Shown here: positions 33,497-44,798 of the stretch, one piece after another
Layout: the number at the start of each line of letters is the position of its first letter
Numbering within the stretch: position 1 is the stretch's first letter
Source of the DNA: Posidonia oceanica
Taxonomy: Eukaryota > Streptophyta > Magnoliopsida > Alismatales > Posidoniaceae
Length of the DNA stretch: 64,000 bases
Direction: 5' to 3'
NCBI GenBank assembly: GCA_037176725.1
Contig: JAZBRS010000029.1
Location: 119,693,001-119,757,000, forward strand
Translations under genes and position numbers: made by a program
The notes under the pieces: generated by a model
Told to the model about the DNA's origin: nothing
What the model saw: the letters and a program-made list of their open reading frames with translations, nothing else
The model's database searches: none

Positions 33497-35351
33497 TTTG
33501 TCTACTTGGAACCGTATATTTCAACCATGCAGATCCTTCAAGATTCAGCTTTACTAATGAGGCATCTTTTGTGAGACAACCGAAGTTCCTGGAACAGGAG
33601 ATCAGTTTTGTTTCATATTGTAAGAAAACCACATCCTATTATACCAGCTTCTGATTCTTTGGTAAGTAAATGCACGGTAGAGTATGTACGTTTTCTTGCT
33701 TTTGAGATACTAATTGCTATTTAATACATCACTACGTATTCCCATCTTGGTTAGAGAATACAGCAAGTCTTTCCCCCCCACTCACTTACCTCACAACTTA
33801 CTTATTCTGCTATATATTTTTTATTATCGACACCCTCTTCTCTGCTTTCAGTGGGACAAGTGGCTCTTGGAAGTAATAAGTTTCAACTGAATTGCTTGGA
33901 CGCAAAGACCAAAATTTTTTTAGGTGGCACTTTCCCTCCAAGTCTCTTTCTTTTAATGAATTCTCACCTAGTCCTTGAGCTATATGTAATATTTTTCCAA
34001 TACTAAATTCATGAAAGAATAGAATGTTAGCATGTAGCTTGAAAATAGGTAACTTCTCTTACCATGTCATTTTCATGACTATGAGTGGTGGTTGTTGAAC
34101 TATCGTTTTAATGTAAAGTTTCTCCAGGATCAAACTGGACATCGACTCCTTCCATGTCCCAAATCGAGGCAGCTCTGCTGGTGAGACTGTCGGCTTACAT
34201 GCTTCTTATTGCTTGCAGTTTGAAGTAGGATTGACTTACATTATTGCGGTTCTGCAATTTTCCTATGGTTATTTCACTTTGTCATAGGTTAACTAGAAAA
34301 AGAAAATTCAACTGCCTTTTTCTCTGAGGAACCAAAAATTTTAATTTTTATTGATTGTAAGTTCAATAGCATTTCTCACTAGTTACAACTAGTTACAGGA
34401 TACCATTCTTGTCACCGTAGAATCAACCTGAAGAGTGAAGAACAAGTGTTTAGGCTTAAATAGAGATTCAGATATGTTTCTATTGAATTACTGTGGGATT
34501 CCATTTAAATAATTGGTTGGTTTAAAAGGTTGAAATTTCAAACTAGATGGATTTCTGCTCATTGCTTTTTTTCAAACTCTACATTGCTCGTGCTCTATCT
34601 TTCGAAAACCTAAAATCATCAGGCAACTGCAATCGAAAGGTTTCTTGAAACGTTACGGATAACAAGTAAGAGAATAAATAAATACGCATACAGAAAATAC
34701 AGATTTATATGATTTACCACGAAATAGGGGTATATATGGTTTAGTTTTGGACAAAACCATAAATTGAACTGTATCAATCTATTTGGAAGAAATTGAAACT
34801 AAACCAAATCATTTAATTATTGAAACTAAATTGAATCGTTAAGTTTTCTGTTTGGTTTGATTCAGTTCATGGTTTGTTGTTTATTTTTTTTATTATGATC
34901 TATATATTGGATAAATAACAATAGTAAAGCATAAAAAATGCTATACATGGGGAAATTATCATGATATTATTATTGAAAATCCAGACAAATAGCATAGCAT
35001 CAAACCCCCATGCATAAAATAAGCAAAGACAAACAAAAGAGAGAGAGTTTAGATATCATTATCTCAATGTCGAAGCAACAGCTTTTGACCATCTGCTTTA
35101 GATAAAGAATCACCCCCAAAAATTGGTGCATTGAGTTGCGATGCCTTCCTCCCAAGATTTGACAATTTTCACTTGCTTCTAAGGCGCACTCTAAGCGGAA
35201 GCAAGAACACAGATTTGTTCACAATCACCAAGCCTTACATTCAAAACCACACAAGAACAAGAGAACAAGAAGAATGGACTTTTTTCCAAGATGGTTTGCA
35301 CATACACTATATGTATATATATATAGGTCTTCACCACGCAAGAGCCGTTTA
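33497..35351. other. Gene-free region
   Basis: No supported gene on either strand. AT-rich, with GAAACTAAACCAAATC-type inverted phrases near 34750-34870 (GGTTTAGTTT / AAACTAAACC), possibly a decayed MITE. Confidence 0.45.
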
Positions 35352-35519
35352 TAAAATTAAGAGTTAATTACTCGATGGTATGCTATACTATTATTGATTT
35401 TCAATTTAGTACCCTGTACTTCAAAACACATTACTTTAATACCCTAGACTTTGAATTTTTTTTAAATTGGTATAATTGGGAGTAATGGTGTTAATCTTTC
35501 ACCAAAGTGCCCATTATAC

Positions 35520-35712
35520 CCTTTTCTAATGTCCCCCTTTCTTTCTTTTATTTTGTTTGGGTCCCCCTTTCTTTCTTTTTTATTGCTTGGGTCCCCATTT
35601 CTTTCTTTCTTTCTTTTTTGCTTGGGTCCCCCTTTCTTTCTCTTCCTCCCTTCTTTCCCTTCTTTTTCTTCTACCTTCTTTTGCCCTTCTTTTTCTTCTT
35701 CCCTTCTTTCTC
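35520..35712 (+). repeat. Pyrimidine-rich tandem repeats in the Pack-MULE
   Basis: GGGTCCCCCTTTCTTTC recurs about four times at 40-50 bp spacing, then CTTCTTTT runs to 35712. It may be the captured gene's 5' UTR or promoter. Phe/Ser/Leu-rich open frames across it are artefacts. Confidence 0.7.
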
Positions 35713-35763
35713 ACAACAGTGGCCTTCTTTTCCGACCGTTTAGTAGGTGGTGACAACAGTTGC

Positions 35764-36150
35764 TATGGAGCAGGCAACAGAAGAAGCTTCGTCGTCTGCC
35801 ACACATCTTAAACAAGGTGCTGGAACTCCCGTTCAATTCCGACATGGATGTCATCGTCCACCAGGAAGATGATGCTTGGTTCACATTCGTTGTCACGGCA
35901 GACGATGTCAGAGAGGATGTGAGGGCGCAGGCGATTCAGATACATCTCGGGGTGACCAAGGTTGTGATCAGGGATGGGGACAAGGTGGTGGAGGAGGAGT
36001 TGTTGTCGGTGGATGATCTTGAGCTTGACAGGTGGAGGTTTTGGTTGTTGTCGTGCATGAGGTCGGAGCTTGCTGTGGCGGTTTAATTACATTAGTGGGG
36101 AGCTTGTCGTGATGGTTCCAAAAGGCGAGGTGGAGAAGGAGGAGGGTATA
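35764..36150 (+). pseudogene. Captured alpha-crystallin/HSP20-like domain fragment
   Basis: The frame 35760-36086 reads LNKVLELPFNSDMDVIVHQE, then FTFVVTADDV, IQIHLGVTKVVIRDG and DLELDRWRFWLLSCMRSELA; a one-base shift near 36080 leads to SGELVVMVPKGEVE, ending near 36150. Beta-strand spacing, the W/R-x-R-F-x-L-P-like segment and the GEL-V-VPKG ending fit an alpha-crystallin domain of the divergent plant HSP20-like type (ACD proteins). Such proteins are chaperone-like; some act in DNA-demethylation complexes. The fragment lacks the rest of the gene, is frameshifted, and lies wholly between MULE ends, so it is a captured piece. An ATG at 35765 opens a different frame. A parental copy should exist elsewhere in the genome. 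Family call is by motif only. Confidence 0.55.
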
Positions 36151-36643
36151 GTCACATATTTGTTTTTCAATTCAAACTTTAGATTCAAAGTTTGAAAAAT
36201 ACATATATATATTGGATACATTGCAATACCATTCATCAATCCTGCTAAAAATTACTTCAATCTAACCAAAAAAATGTGATAAGAAAGGGAGAAGAAATAG
36301 AGAAGAAGAGGAGATATAACGTCAGGGGTATTTTTGTCTATGAATTATCATAAAACCCACTTCCACTCATGGAAGTACCAAAGTGATTGACTGCAAAAGT
36401 TCAAGGTATCAAAATGAAGAAATGGAGAACAAAAGAGGAAGAAATGGAGAAGAATAAGGGATATAACGTCAAGGGTATTTTTGGCCAAAAATTATTGTAA
36501 AACACACTCTCACTAACGGAAGTACTAAAGTGATTGACGACAAAAGTTCAGGATACCAAAATCAAGTGTTTTGAAGTATAGGGTATTAAAGTGAAAAATC
36601 AGTGATAGTACAGGATACATCAAGTAATTAACTCTAAAATTAA

Positions 36644-37089
36644 ACGGCATTTGCTTACGTTTCTATTGTATAAGCATTGAAGGGCATTACACCCATGCAA
36701 AATAATAACATATGATTTTAAAATGGTCAAAGACTAATGAATATGCATTCAAATGGATTCAAATCAATGTTGAATCCAATTGAATCAAATTCCATTTACA
36801 GATAGAATTTAAACAAAACTATTTAAACAAAAATAAATGTGGTCAAAGCAACTTGGTCAACTATTCACCAAGAGACAAAAGTTTGAATTCATTAAAATAA
36901 AATCTAACAATCCCCCACAAATTCAAATCTTTTAAATCAAGAAAACAATGAGAATGAGACCAATAAGTAATGCCTTGTAGTAAAGGTACCTTCTGGTTTG
37001 AGCCTAAACCTAGTCATCCAATCTTATCCACATAGGAACTGAGTGGACGATGCCTTGAACTTGAACCTTTATATGTAGAGATCAATTGG
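36644..37089. other. Gene-free spacer
   Basis: AT-rich, with CTAACAATCCCCCACAAATTC near 36905, a phrase common around retrotransposon remnants. No gene seen. It may include the 5' end of the MULE that follows, but I found no terminal repeat. Confidence 0.35.
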
Positions 37090-39930
37090 TAAGTTATTGC
37101 AAATTGTATGGTATCAATATTAGTTCACTGGGATGGAAATGTTGTTATGGATGAAAAACTCTAGACTATGAGGGTGGTACTTTTAAAGTAGTCGATTTAT
37201 GTCGTAAAAGTAAATTAATAGATTTGAAGAATAAGGTGTTTGAACTTACTGGATTTGATCGACGTTATTATGATATTAAGATATCATGCAAGTGGCCTTT
37301 GTATTGCTTGTTGACTTGTGTTGAAATCACAAATGATAACACAATGGAGGTTATGCTGAGCTTGAATGATCATAGAGTGCCTACTATGGAAGTGTATGGG
37401 GGAAAATTAGATTTAGATTATGGAACATTATCTCAAATACATTTCACATATTTTACCACAAACTTCACTCGATGTTGATTCAGTCAAGTTTAACAATCCC
37501 GAGCATAGTATGATTGTTAATCCAAGCTTCGTTTAATGCACTCCAAGATTTGAAACTGTGGCACCAATTAGAGGATTACAATTTCTTCAAGGACAATGGT
37601 AAATATGCATTATTGTTGTAAATAAATAGATGATCATATATTTATTTGAAGTTAACATATGTCAAAAATTTTTGTAGGGTTCCAAATCAATGGAGTGCGT
37701 TCTCTTCATACCATCATAATGTGCATTCATCAACATATGAAGTTGGTGGGTCCTCAAGTTGTGTCCCTCCTCAACCAAACTTAGACTTGCTATCATATCA
37801 TCATGCTCCTTCTCAATCGAACTTAGACTTACCATCGTATCATGTGTACGACAACACAAAACAACATGGTATGGATGATGATACAAGGGATTTTGGATCA
37901 AATGATCAATTTTCAAGTGATGAAGACAAATTTACAGAAGAAGGAACCAATATTGTTCACTTTATGTCATATGTGTTAAACAATGAAGCAGATGATTATG
38001 TTGATGAACATTACATAAACAATGAATACCGTGAACCATTGAAAGAGCTTCCTGACATATTTGATAATGAGAAACGGATAGAAAATTATGTAGTAGAAGA
38101 TGCAGTTTATCCTGTATTTCTCAACACTGAAGAGGGTTATGTGCACAAAAATATTGATGGTGTGCTAGCTAATGTAGGTCATGTTTTTTGGCCTGATAAA
38201 AATTTTCCCACTAAAGAAAACTTAGTACATGCATTGCAAGTATGACACATGAATCATTTGTGGAGTACACAGTTGTTGCATCCTCAAAGAGCAAGTATAC
38301 AGTGAAGTGTACATAAGATGGTTGTCCTTGGAGATGACATGCATTTGTGCTTAAGGGAAAGACTTTCTTCAAAGTCAAATCTTATACCTCAAACCACACT
38401 TATAGCAATCTAAACTTATTGTCAAATCATAGACAATGCAGTTCAACCTTCGTTTGCAGGCTAATACTTTCATCAGTGAAAATGAGAATAACTATTTCTC
38501 CAGTAGAAATTATGGAAAGGGTGAAGACTGAACAACGGATTAACATCACTTACCAGAAGGCATGGCGTGTAAGAGTAAAAGCATTGACAATCATATATGG
38601 TAGAGAGGAAGAATCATTTGCCGATTTAAGATGATTCATGAGTGTTTTACAAACATCTAATCCAGAAACAGTGGTAGATTTTGCATTTGACTATGTTACA
38701 CTTGGTGTTGAACGTTTTTGTCATGTCTTTAGGACTTTTGGTGCTTCAATTGCTGGATTTCGTAGTTACAGGCTTGCCATTTCCATAGATGGCACACATC
38801 TATATGGAAAATATCATGGATCATTACTTATTGCTACAAGTTGTGATGCAAACAATGGTCTATTTCCACTAGCTTTTGCAATTGTGGAGAAGGAAAGGAT
38901 AAATGCTTGGGCTTGATTTCTGAATCGAATTGTAAATCTTGTAATAAATCGAATGGGATCGTGTATCATTAGTGATCTGTTCAGTGGTTTAGCTACAATT
39001 GTGAGAGAACAATTTCCTCCAGAATTGGGATACGTACATCATCATTGTCTACGTCATATGAGAGCAAATTTGGCTAGAGCACACAAAGAACCCAAGTTAT
39101 TTGAGTTAGGAGCAAAAGACAATATGACTAAGTTCTACAAAAGACTTGAGAAAATCAAGAAAACTTATCCTGATGATCATAGTGGATAATAGAACATGAA
39201 TATCTAAGCTATTGGGCACTTGCATTTGATAATCGAAGGAGATATGGCATCATGACAACAAACATGTCTGAAAGTTTCAACAATGTCTTGAGGGGTGCTC
39301 GAGGTCATCTAGTCACTGCATTGGTACTCATGACATTTTTGCGTCTAAAAATATTTTTTGTAGAAAGACGTAAAGATGGTCTCCAAATGCATACCTTCTT
39401 TGCACCAAAGGTGGAAGAGATGCTTCAGAAAGCTACTGAAAAGGCAAGATACCTACGGATTAAAGCGTATCAATGTCATATTTACCAAGTAACATCTGCA
39501 CATGGTAACAATTATGAGATATACTTGAATGGATAGGAAACAAAATGCAGTTGTGCATAAATGCAACTACGAAGAGTACCTTGTTCACACGTCCTCGCCG
39601 TTTGTTCTCAAAATTATGCCAACATTTATACTACTTTCTTGGTGGATAGACATTTTTTGAGCTCAGCTTATAGGGAAGCTTATACTCCCATTTTTCATCC
39701 AATCATCGACGAAAGATATTAGTCGGAGCGAGTGTCTCCTTACATGTTACCTCCAACCAAAAGACATAAAGATGGTAGACCAAAGTCCACAAGAATAAAA
39801 AAAGAAATAGATGAAAGTAGTGGTAGAAGAGTGAGATGTGGTATATGTAAGGAAATGCAGAAGGGCTCGCAGGATTTGCTCTCCAGTTCGGTTGATCCTT
39901 CAATTCTTACACTTCAGGTGAGCCATAGGT
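37090..39930 (+). pseudogene. MuDR-type MULE transposase, decayed
   Basis: Plus-strand frames give in order: an N-terminal MuDR region (37220-37480, FELTGFDRRYYDIKISCKWP); an acidic linker with repeated LDLLSYHH-type segments (37700-38240); a MuDR DNA-binding domain (about 38230-38420, with NFPTKENLVHALQV and FFKVKSYTSNHTYS); the catalytic core with AISIDGTHLYGKYHGSL (first Asp, about 38790), SCIISDLFSGL (second Asp position, about 38965) and TTNMSESFNNVLRGA (Glu, about 39270); a SWIM finger (about 39545-39600, CSCA...RRVPCSHVLAV); and a C-terminal basic PPTKRHKDGRPKSTR with a damaged knuckle starting CGICKE. MURA-type proteins excise and insert Mutator-like elements. Stops at 38632, 38914, 39187 and 39534 and several frameshifts make it non-functional. 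Its end runs into a plant mobile domain (next entry). Confidence 0.88.
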
Positions 39931-41340
39931 CATCATTGTTTGATTTAGACATGGTAAGCTATTTTATTATTTTGATATTGTTGTAATTTTACTATTTCTT
40001 ATTTTTTTATTACACTAGATAATCCAGGATTGATCAAGTGTATAAAGCATGGACAAAACGTAAATGGATGGACAGTGACACACCTAGGTGTTCATCAATA
40101 TTTGATTGATGCATGTTTCGATACAGTGAGTTGTTTGGGCCGTATACAGTTGGACCATTCACTCCTTACACGCTTGTGGAGAGATAGCGACTTGAGACAC
40201 ATACTTTCCACCTACGCCACGACGAGATGACTGTAACTTTGATGGATGTCGCCATCATTTCTGGACTTCGAGTAGATGGACGAATAGTTTGTACATATTT
40301 GGGTAAAGATTGACGATAGGAGTGCTTAGCTGTTTTTGGTGTGATTTCTGCTGATCTTGAAAATCAAGGTTATGTCAAGTTAAAATGGTTGAGAGAGACA
40401 TTCTTTTATGTGCCTGAGCATGCCACTAAGTTTCAAATTGCAGCAACTGCTCGTACTTGGAGTTTGTATCACTTAGGCTGCAATGTTCTTGCTGACAAGA
40501 TTGGAAACAAGGTCCACATGAAGTACTTATCCTCCACACTTGTAGCCAGTATGCATGGGAGATTGCATCTTTGGCCCGTCTGTATGTTTCGCTAGATGAT
40601 GCTGCTCAAGTTGATTGTAATAAGCTTTCTGGATTTCTAACACTTCTATAGTTATAAAGAGTTTAATTATTTACTATGATTATGTTAATTATATTATACA
40701 ATTATTTATAATTTCAACAGATATGGACATGGGAGCACGTTCATATTGGAAGGTCTACAAGGTTAATGGCATATGCTCTTGGAAGAAGAATGTGAAGTTA
40801 TATCATCTTGATTTCTACAGAAATGAGTTCGACATGCAACAAGTTGATCAGGTATAAATTGATAAAGTATATCACCTTTGGTTCATTTGCATCTATGTTA
40901 TTGATCTTCAATTTGATACTAGATACATTGTTTATAACAGGTGATATGGCAGCCATACGACCAGGTGTTCGTGGATTCTTTGCCAGACATTTGTAGAGAT
41001 GGGTTTGACATCTGGCTTGTTCAAACCTGGATTACGTGCTTTGAGTGTGTAGCAAGATACGTTCCAGACAGGGCTATGCGACAGTTCAGTCTTTTGCAGC
41101 ACATATCTAATAACATGCCAATGTCCAAATTCGAATAGCACAAAGAAGACCAAGCATTGTTTGGTCTCACGAGCAAATACAATATATCGCTAACTAAGAA
41201 AATCAACGAAATTATATACAGACTAAGAGGGAGGACTTGTCAGATGATCCTGAGCAGATTACGAGAGCATACATGGTTTGATATTGGAATATTACACGTC
41301 GGTAGATGATTAGCAGACCTTCACCGTCGATATTACTTAC
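39862..41340 (+). pseudogene. Plant mobile domain (PMD) attached to the MULE transposase
   Basis: Directly after the MULE C-terminal knuckle, the same frame reads VDPSILTLQVSHRSSLFDLDM, an N-terminal PMD phrase, then meets an intron-like GTAAGC...CACTAG (39954-40018). Further on are IQLDHSLLTRLWR (about 40145), a frame with MTVTLMDVAIISGLRVDG (about 40225), VISADLENQGYVKLKWLRE (40340-40400), WTWEHVHIGR (about 40725), VIWQPYDQVFVDSLPDIC (40940) and MRQFSLLQHI (41075-41105). These are the landmarks of the aminotransferase-like PMD of MAIN/MAIL1 proteins, which act in plant gene and transposon silencing; PMDs also occur inside transposons. Frameshifts and stops (40228, 40595, 41138) show decay. 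The gapless join suggests one fused transposon gene, not two neighbouring genes; a later fusion by deletion is the alternative. Confidence 0.8.
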
Positions 41341-42539
41341 TGTTCTCATGGTTGTGTTGAGAGATGATTGGTAAAATTTAATTTTGTTAATATTTTTTGC
41401 ACTTAGAGGAAAATTTAACTTTGTTACTTATATGAATAATTTTTCCAATGTAGGTCCATACTATGTATGATATTTGTTAAGACGTGGAGGATATAATGTA
41501 GATTTATGCTCATGATCCAGATGTGCTGCAAAGATCCACGAGCATGCACCAAAAAATATTAGACTGTTTTACTAAGTTGCATATCTCTCAGCATTATGAC
41601 TATATTAAGTGGTGTATGAGGGAAATTATAACACAATTATAGAATGTGCTATAAAAAGAATATCCTCTAGGATTTCAACAAAACAACTCTTCTGGCTCTC
41701 TTTCTTTGAGAGACTCCATCCATAGGAGCAGAGATGGTTGCTGTGGGGAAACGTGCGAGGAACGATTTCACATCAAGATCGATGACATGACAACATCGGA
41801 TAAGTCTCATATAGTCTATCATGTCAATTATAATAAAAATACAAGAGGAGTAAAATAGTAAACTTCTTTATTTTTGAACTCTTGTTACCATAATCAGCCA
41901 TAACTAAATCTTATAATTTCTCTTCAAAATCCTCGATTAGTTAGTTTAACATTTAAATTTTTATTTCGTGTCACATGCAAATAATAACAAAATGTTTATC
42001 ATTAGTGATCAAGTTAATCATTTAATTTGAGAAAAATGGCGAACTACAATTTAATTCTATACTAATAATAATAATACATCTCTTCAATCTTTACAAATTT
42101 ATAAAAATAAAGATCAATCTTTTAATTTTAAATTTCAATCTTAGCATGACAATTTTTTAATTCTTTTCTTCCGTGCAGCCTACATGTGCATTTCACTTGT
42201 CTATATGAAGCATACTAAAGCCAACACATTTTCTTAAGAAATAAAAGCTAGAAAACAATCAATTTCTCAAGATAATCAAAAGATAAGAGGTGGAGATTTC
42301 CAAGAGAACATTGCGAAGTGGAAGTCATGCCGAGGATTAAACAAGATGGGATTAGTTCCAAGAAAGTGGAGTTGGAAGTAGGGAGCTAGACTTCTAGTTC
42401 TGACTTTTAAATGTATCTAAATGACTTGAAATTTTGAACATATACGTTGAAGATCTTGAATTTTGAATTTATATCATACAACAAATGTTTTAAGTTTTAT
42501 AAAATGGAGTGCACATTTAGGATAAAAAAATATACTCAA
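41341..42539. other. Gene-free AT-rich region
   Basis: Probable 3' flank of the MULE-PMD element, possibly its 3' end, but no terminal inverted repeat or 9-bp duplication could be recognised by eye. Confidence 0.4.
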
Positions 42540-42738
42540 GTGCGGGGAAAAAGTAGGATGCACACGGTTCGGTCAGAATCGATTAATCGAATTGAACCAA
42601 ACCAATTTTTATGGTTCGGTTTGGTTTAGATTTGTTGAATGGTTCGGTTCAGTTCTCAAATTTTGGAACCGTTCTTAGTGGTTCAGTTCTTGGTTCTAGG
42701 TATAGTTAACCAAACCGAACCGAGAACTGATCCATATA

Positions 42739-42745
<7 letters not shown>

Positions 42746-42769
<24 letters not shown>
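42746..42769. repeat. TA microsatellite
   Basis: About 12 TA units just left of the nested MITE; a TATATATA tract on the MITE's other side (43685-43694) suggests it was the target. Confidence 0.8.
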
Positions 42770-43684
42770 GGCAAATTATCTGGTAGGGTCCTGCCTTAAT
42801 TAAGCTAATTAAGGCCCTAAATCTTGGCCATTCAATCAAAATTGAATGGTTATGTAGGATAGATAGAATATGGTTGTTTCTCTATCCTAGTTGGCAGTTA
42901 TCCTTTGAATTTAAATTTTTATTCATATTAATTAGTGGAGAGAATCATGGGTTGGTTATCCACGTAAGAGTGATTTTTGTTTCTCTCTCCAATTTTACTT
43001 ACGTATCATAAATAACTGACGATTAATGATTCGGTTTCTTTTTTCGTAGACTGAATTTAATTTCCATATTTACTAACAATTGGATTATCAATAGTCTATA
43101 GTGTTGTACCTTGTTTCAGTTGTTAGTGTTTTGTATCAGTAATATATTTTTTTGTAACTACGGATTTTCATGTTTACTGATTATTGAACTTAAGTTCCAT
43201 ATGAAATTTAAAATATCAAATTTCTAATATGTGTAATTATAGATGATTAAAACAATGCATATTACACTTCGAATTTAAATTTTAAGTTCTACTAATTACT
43301 GTTTTGTAATAAAAATATCAAGTCTACCTTTTCATGTAATTACTGTTTTATAATTCTAATATTAAGTATTCATGTATCAGTAATTACTGTTTAGTATTAC
43401 GGATGTTTTACTAGGTGCATGTATTGGTAATTACTAATACATTCAATCCGGAGTTAATACGTATTGTTGTGTGATATTTTTCTCAAATTTGGAAACACAC
43501 ACACATCCCTTGAACCACGGAATGTGCAGATTTTCGTAATTTATGTGATACTATTTGTGCTTGGGAGTACCTTCCTTTTTCAAAATAGACGGTTAAGATA
43601 TTTCAGTTGGTTTTGAATTGAACGGTCAGATTTTGGGTTTTAATTAGCTTAAGTAAGGTAAGGCCCTACCAGATCATTACTCTC
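42770..43684. mobile_element. Nested MITE with about 40-bp inverted repeats
   Basis: TCTGGTAGGGTCCTGCCTTA at 42780 faces AAGGTAAGGCCCTACCAGA at about 43654-43672, with the internal AGCTAATTAA also mirrored. Flanks are TA repeats on both sides, so the duplication cannot be fixed exactly. Confidence 0.65.
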
Positions 43685-44349
43685 TATATATATAAATATT
43701 TTACATTTCCACCATTCATTTACCAATGGATTAAATTGATTTAAATATCTACCATTTATTTTTATTCAAAGTGATATAAAAGTTTTTTACATTTCAATCC
43801 TCAAGAAATAATTTGTTTCAATGATCTCATGTACAATTTTACACTACCTAATACTATAAAATTTGAGAAATGATCAATTACAAATAGAATACAATTATTT
43901 ATTGAAATATATGTCTGTTTATGCTTTTTTTTTCTGTAGGCCAACAAAATATATTACATAAGTAATGTAGAAGTTATATTAATATTGTTGAATCATGTTT
44001 TGATAGATATTTAGATTAAAAATCAAGAACTGAACCCAACCGTCCGACTATTGGACGGTTCAGTTCAGTTCGGTTTTAAGTATATATATGGTTCAGTTTG
44101 GTTCTAATATAATGAGAACCGATAGTTATAGTTTGATTCATGGTTCTTATCAGAATCGAACTGAACCATGTATACCGGGAAAGTACTCCCTACATAAATA
44201 TTTTCGTAAACAAACTAATGGAGAGACCGCACACTTAGTACGGAGGTTAATGGTCGATAATGTAATTTCACTCCACACACCATCCAACATCGTTATAATC
44301 CGTTGGATTCAATCATCATGGTTGGGGACAGGCACTGGATCGTAGGCCC

Positions 44350-44373
44350 CATGTTATGTTATGTTATGTTATT
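44350..44373 (+). repeat. ATGTT pentanucleotide repeat
   Basis: Four to five copies of ATGTT followed by a short CT microsatellite (TCTCTCTCTCT). Confidence 0.8.
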
Positions 44374-44798
44374 TCATTCTCTCTCTCTCGATAAGCCAGC
44401 TCACTCAATCTTCCTATGTAATCAATTGATTTATTATTTTTTATTATCTTACTTAGTGTTTAATATCCACTGAAATATTTTAATAGGAAAACCATCCTCG
44501 TCGTCAACCTTTTTGTTTCCATGCATTTCTGTTTTATTCAAACATTTAGTTCACTAAATTAATTGCAAGCACTCACCTCTGTGCTCACAGTAAACAGTCT
44601 CCGCTCTCGCTCTCGTCCTTGACTTTTGACTCACTACCAATGAACAGATCAGCCTCGCTGCATCAACTAGCAATGATCTGCCATTAGCTGAAGCTTACTC
44701 TCCAATGCTCTTACAGTCGCTTTCGTTCAAACACTCTGTCCTTGCTGCACTAATAGCAGCTATCTGTTATCGATTGTTATTCTTCTAGAGATTCTTTT
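44374..44798. other. Presumed 5' flank or 5' UTR of the LINE
   Basis: No gene. CT-rich patches (CTCCGCTCTCGCTCTCG) precede the first LINE frame, as in plant L1 5' UTRs; the LINE 5' end is not fixed. Confidence 0.35.

Larger units (their letters stand above)
35361..36634 (+). mobile_element. Pack-MULE, 1,274 bp, with captured gene fragment
   Basis: GAGTTAATTACTCGATGG (35361) and its inverted partner ending AGTAATTAACTC (36634) begin imperfect terminal inverted repeats of about 70 bp that extend through the TACTTCAAAACAC phrase. The 9-bp target duplication TAAAATTAA is perfect (35352-35360 and 36635-36643); 9 bp is the MULE hallmark. There is no transposase inside, but there is a piece of an ordinary gene (35764-36150). 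The 3' subterminal part is itself duplicated in tandem (ATATAACGTCA(A/G)GGGTATTTTTG near 36317 and 36470). Confidence 0.88.
42545..44180. mobile_element. Fold-back MITE-like element rich in GGTTCGGTT
   Basis: Left part (42560-42730) and right part (44035-44175) are rich in inverted phrases: GGTTCGGTTTGG / CCAAACCGAACC and TCAGAATCGA / TCAGAATCGAACTGAACC. The boundaries are approximate and no target duplication was found. A second MITE sits inside it. Confidence 0.45.
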
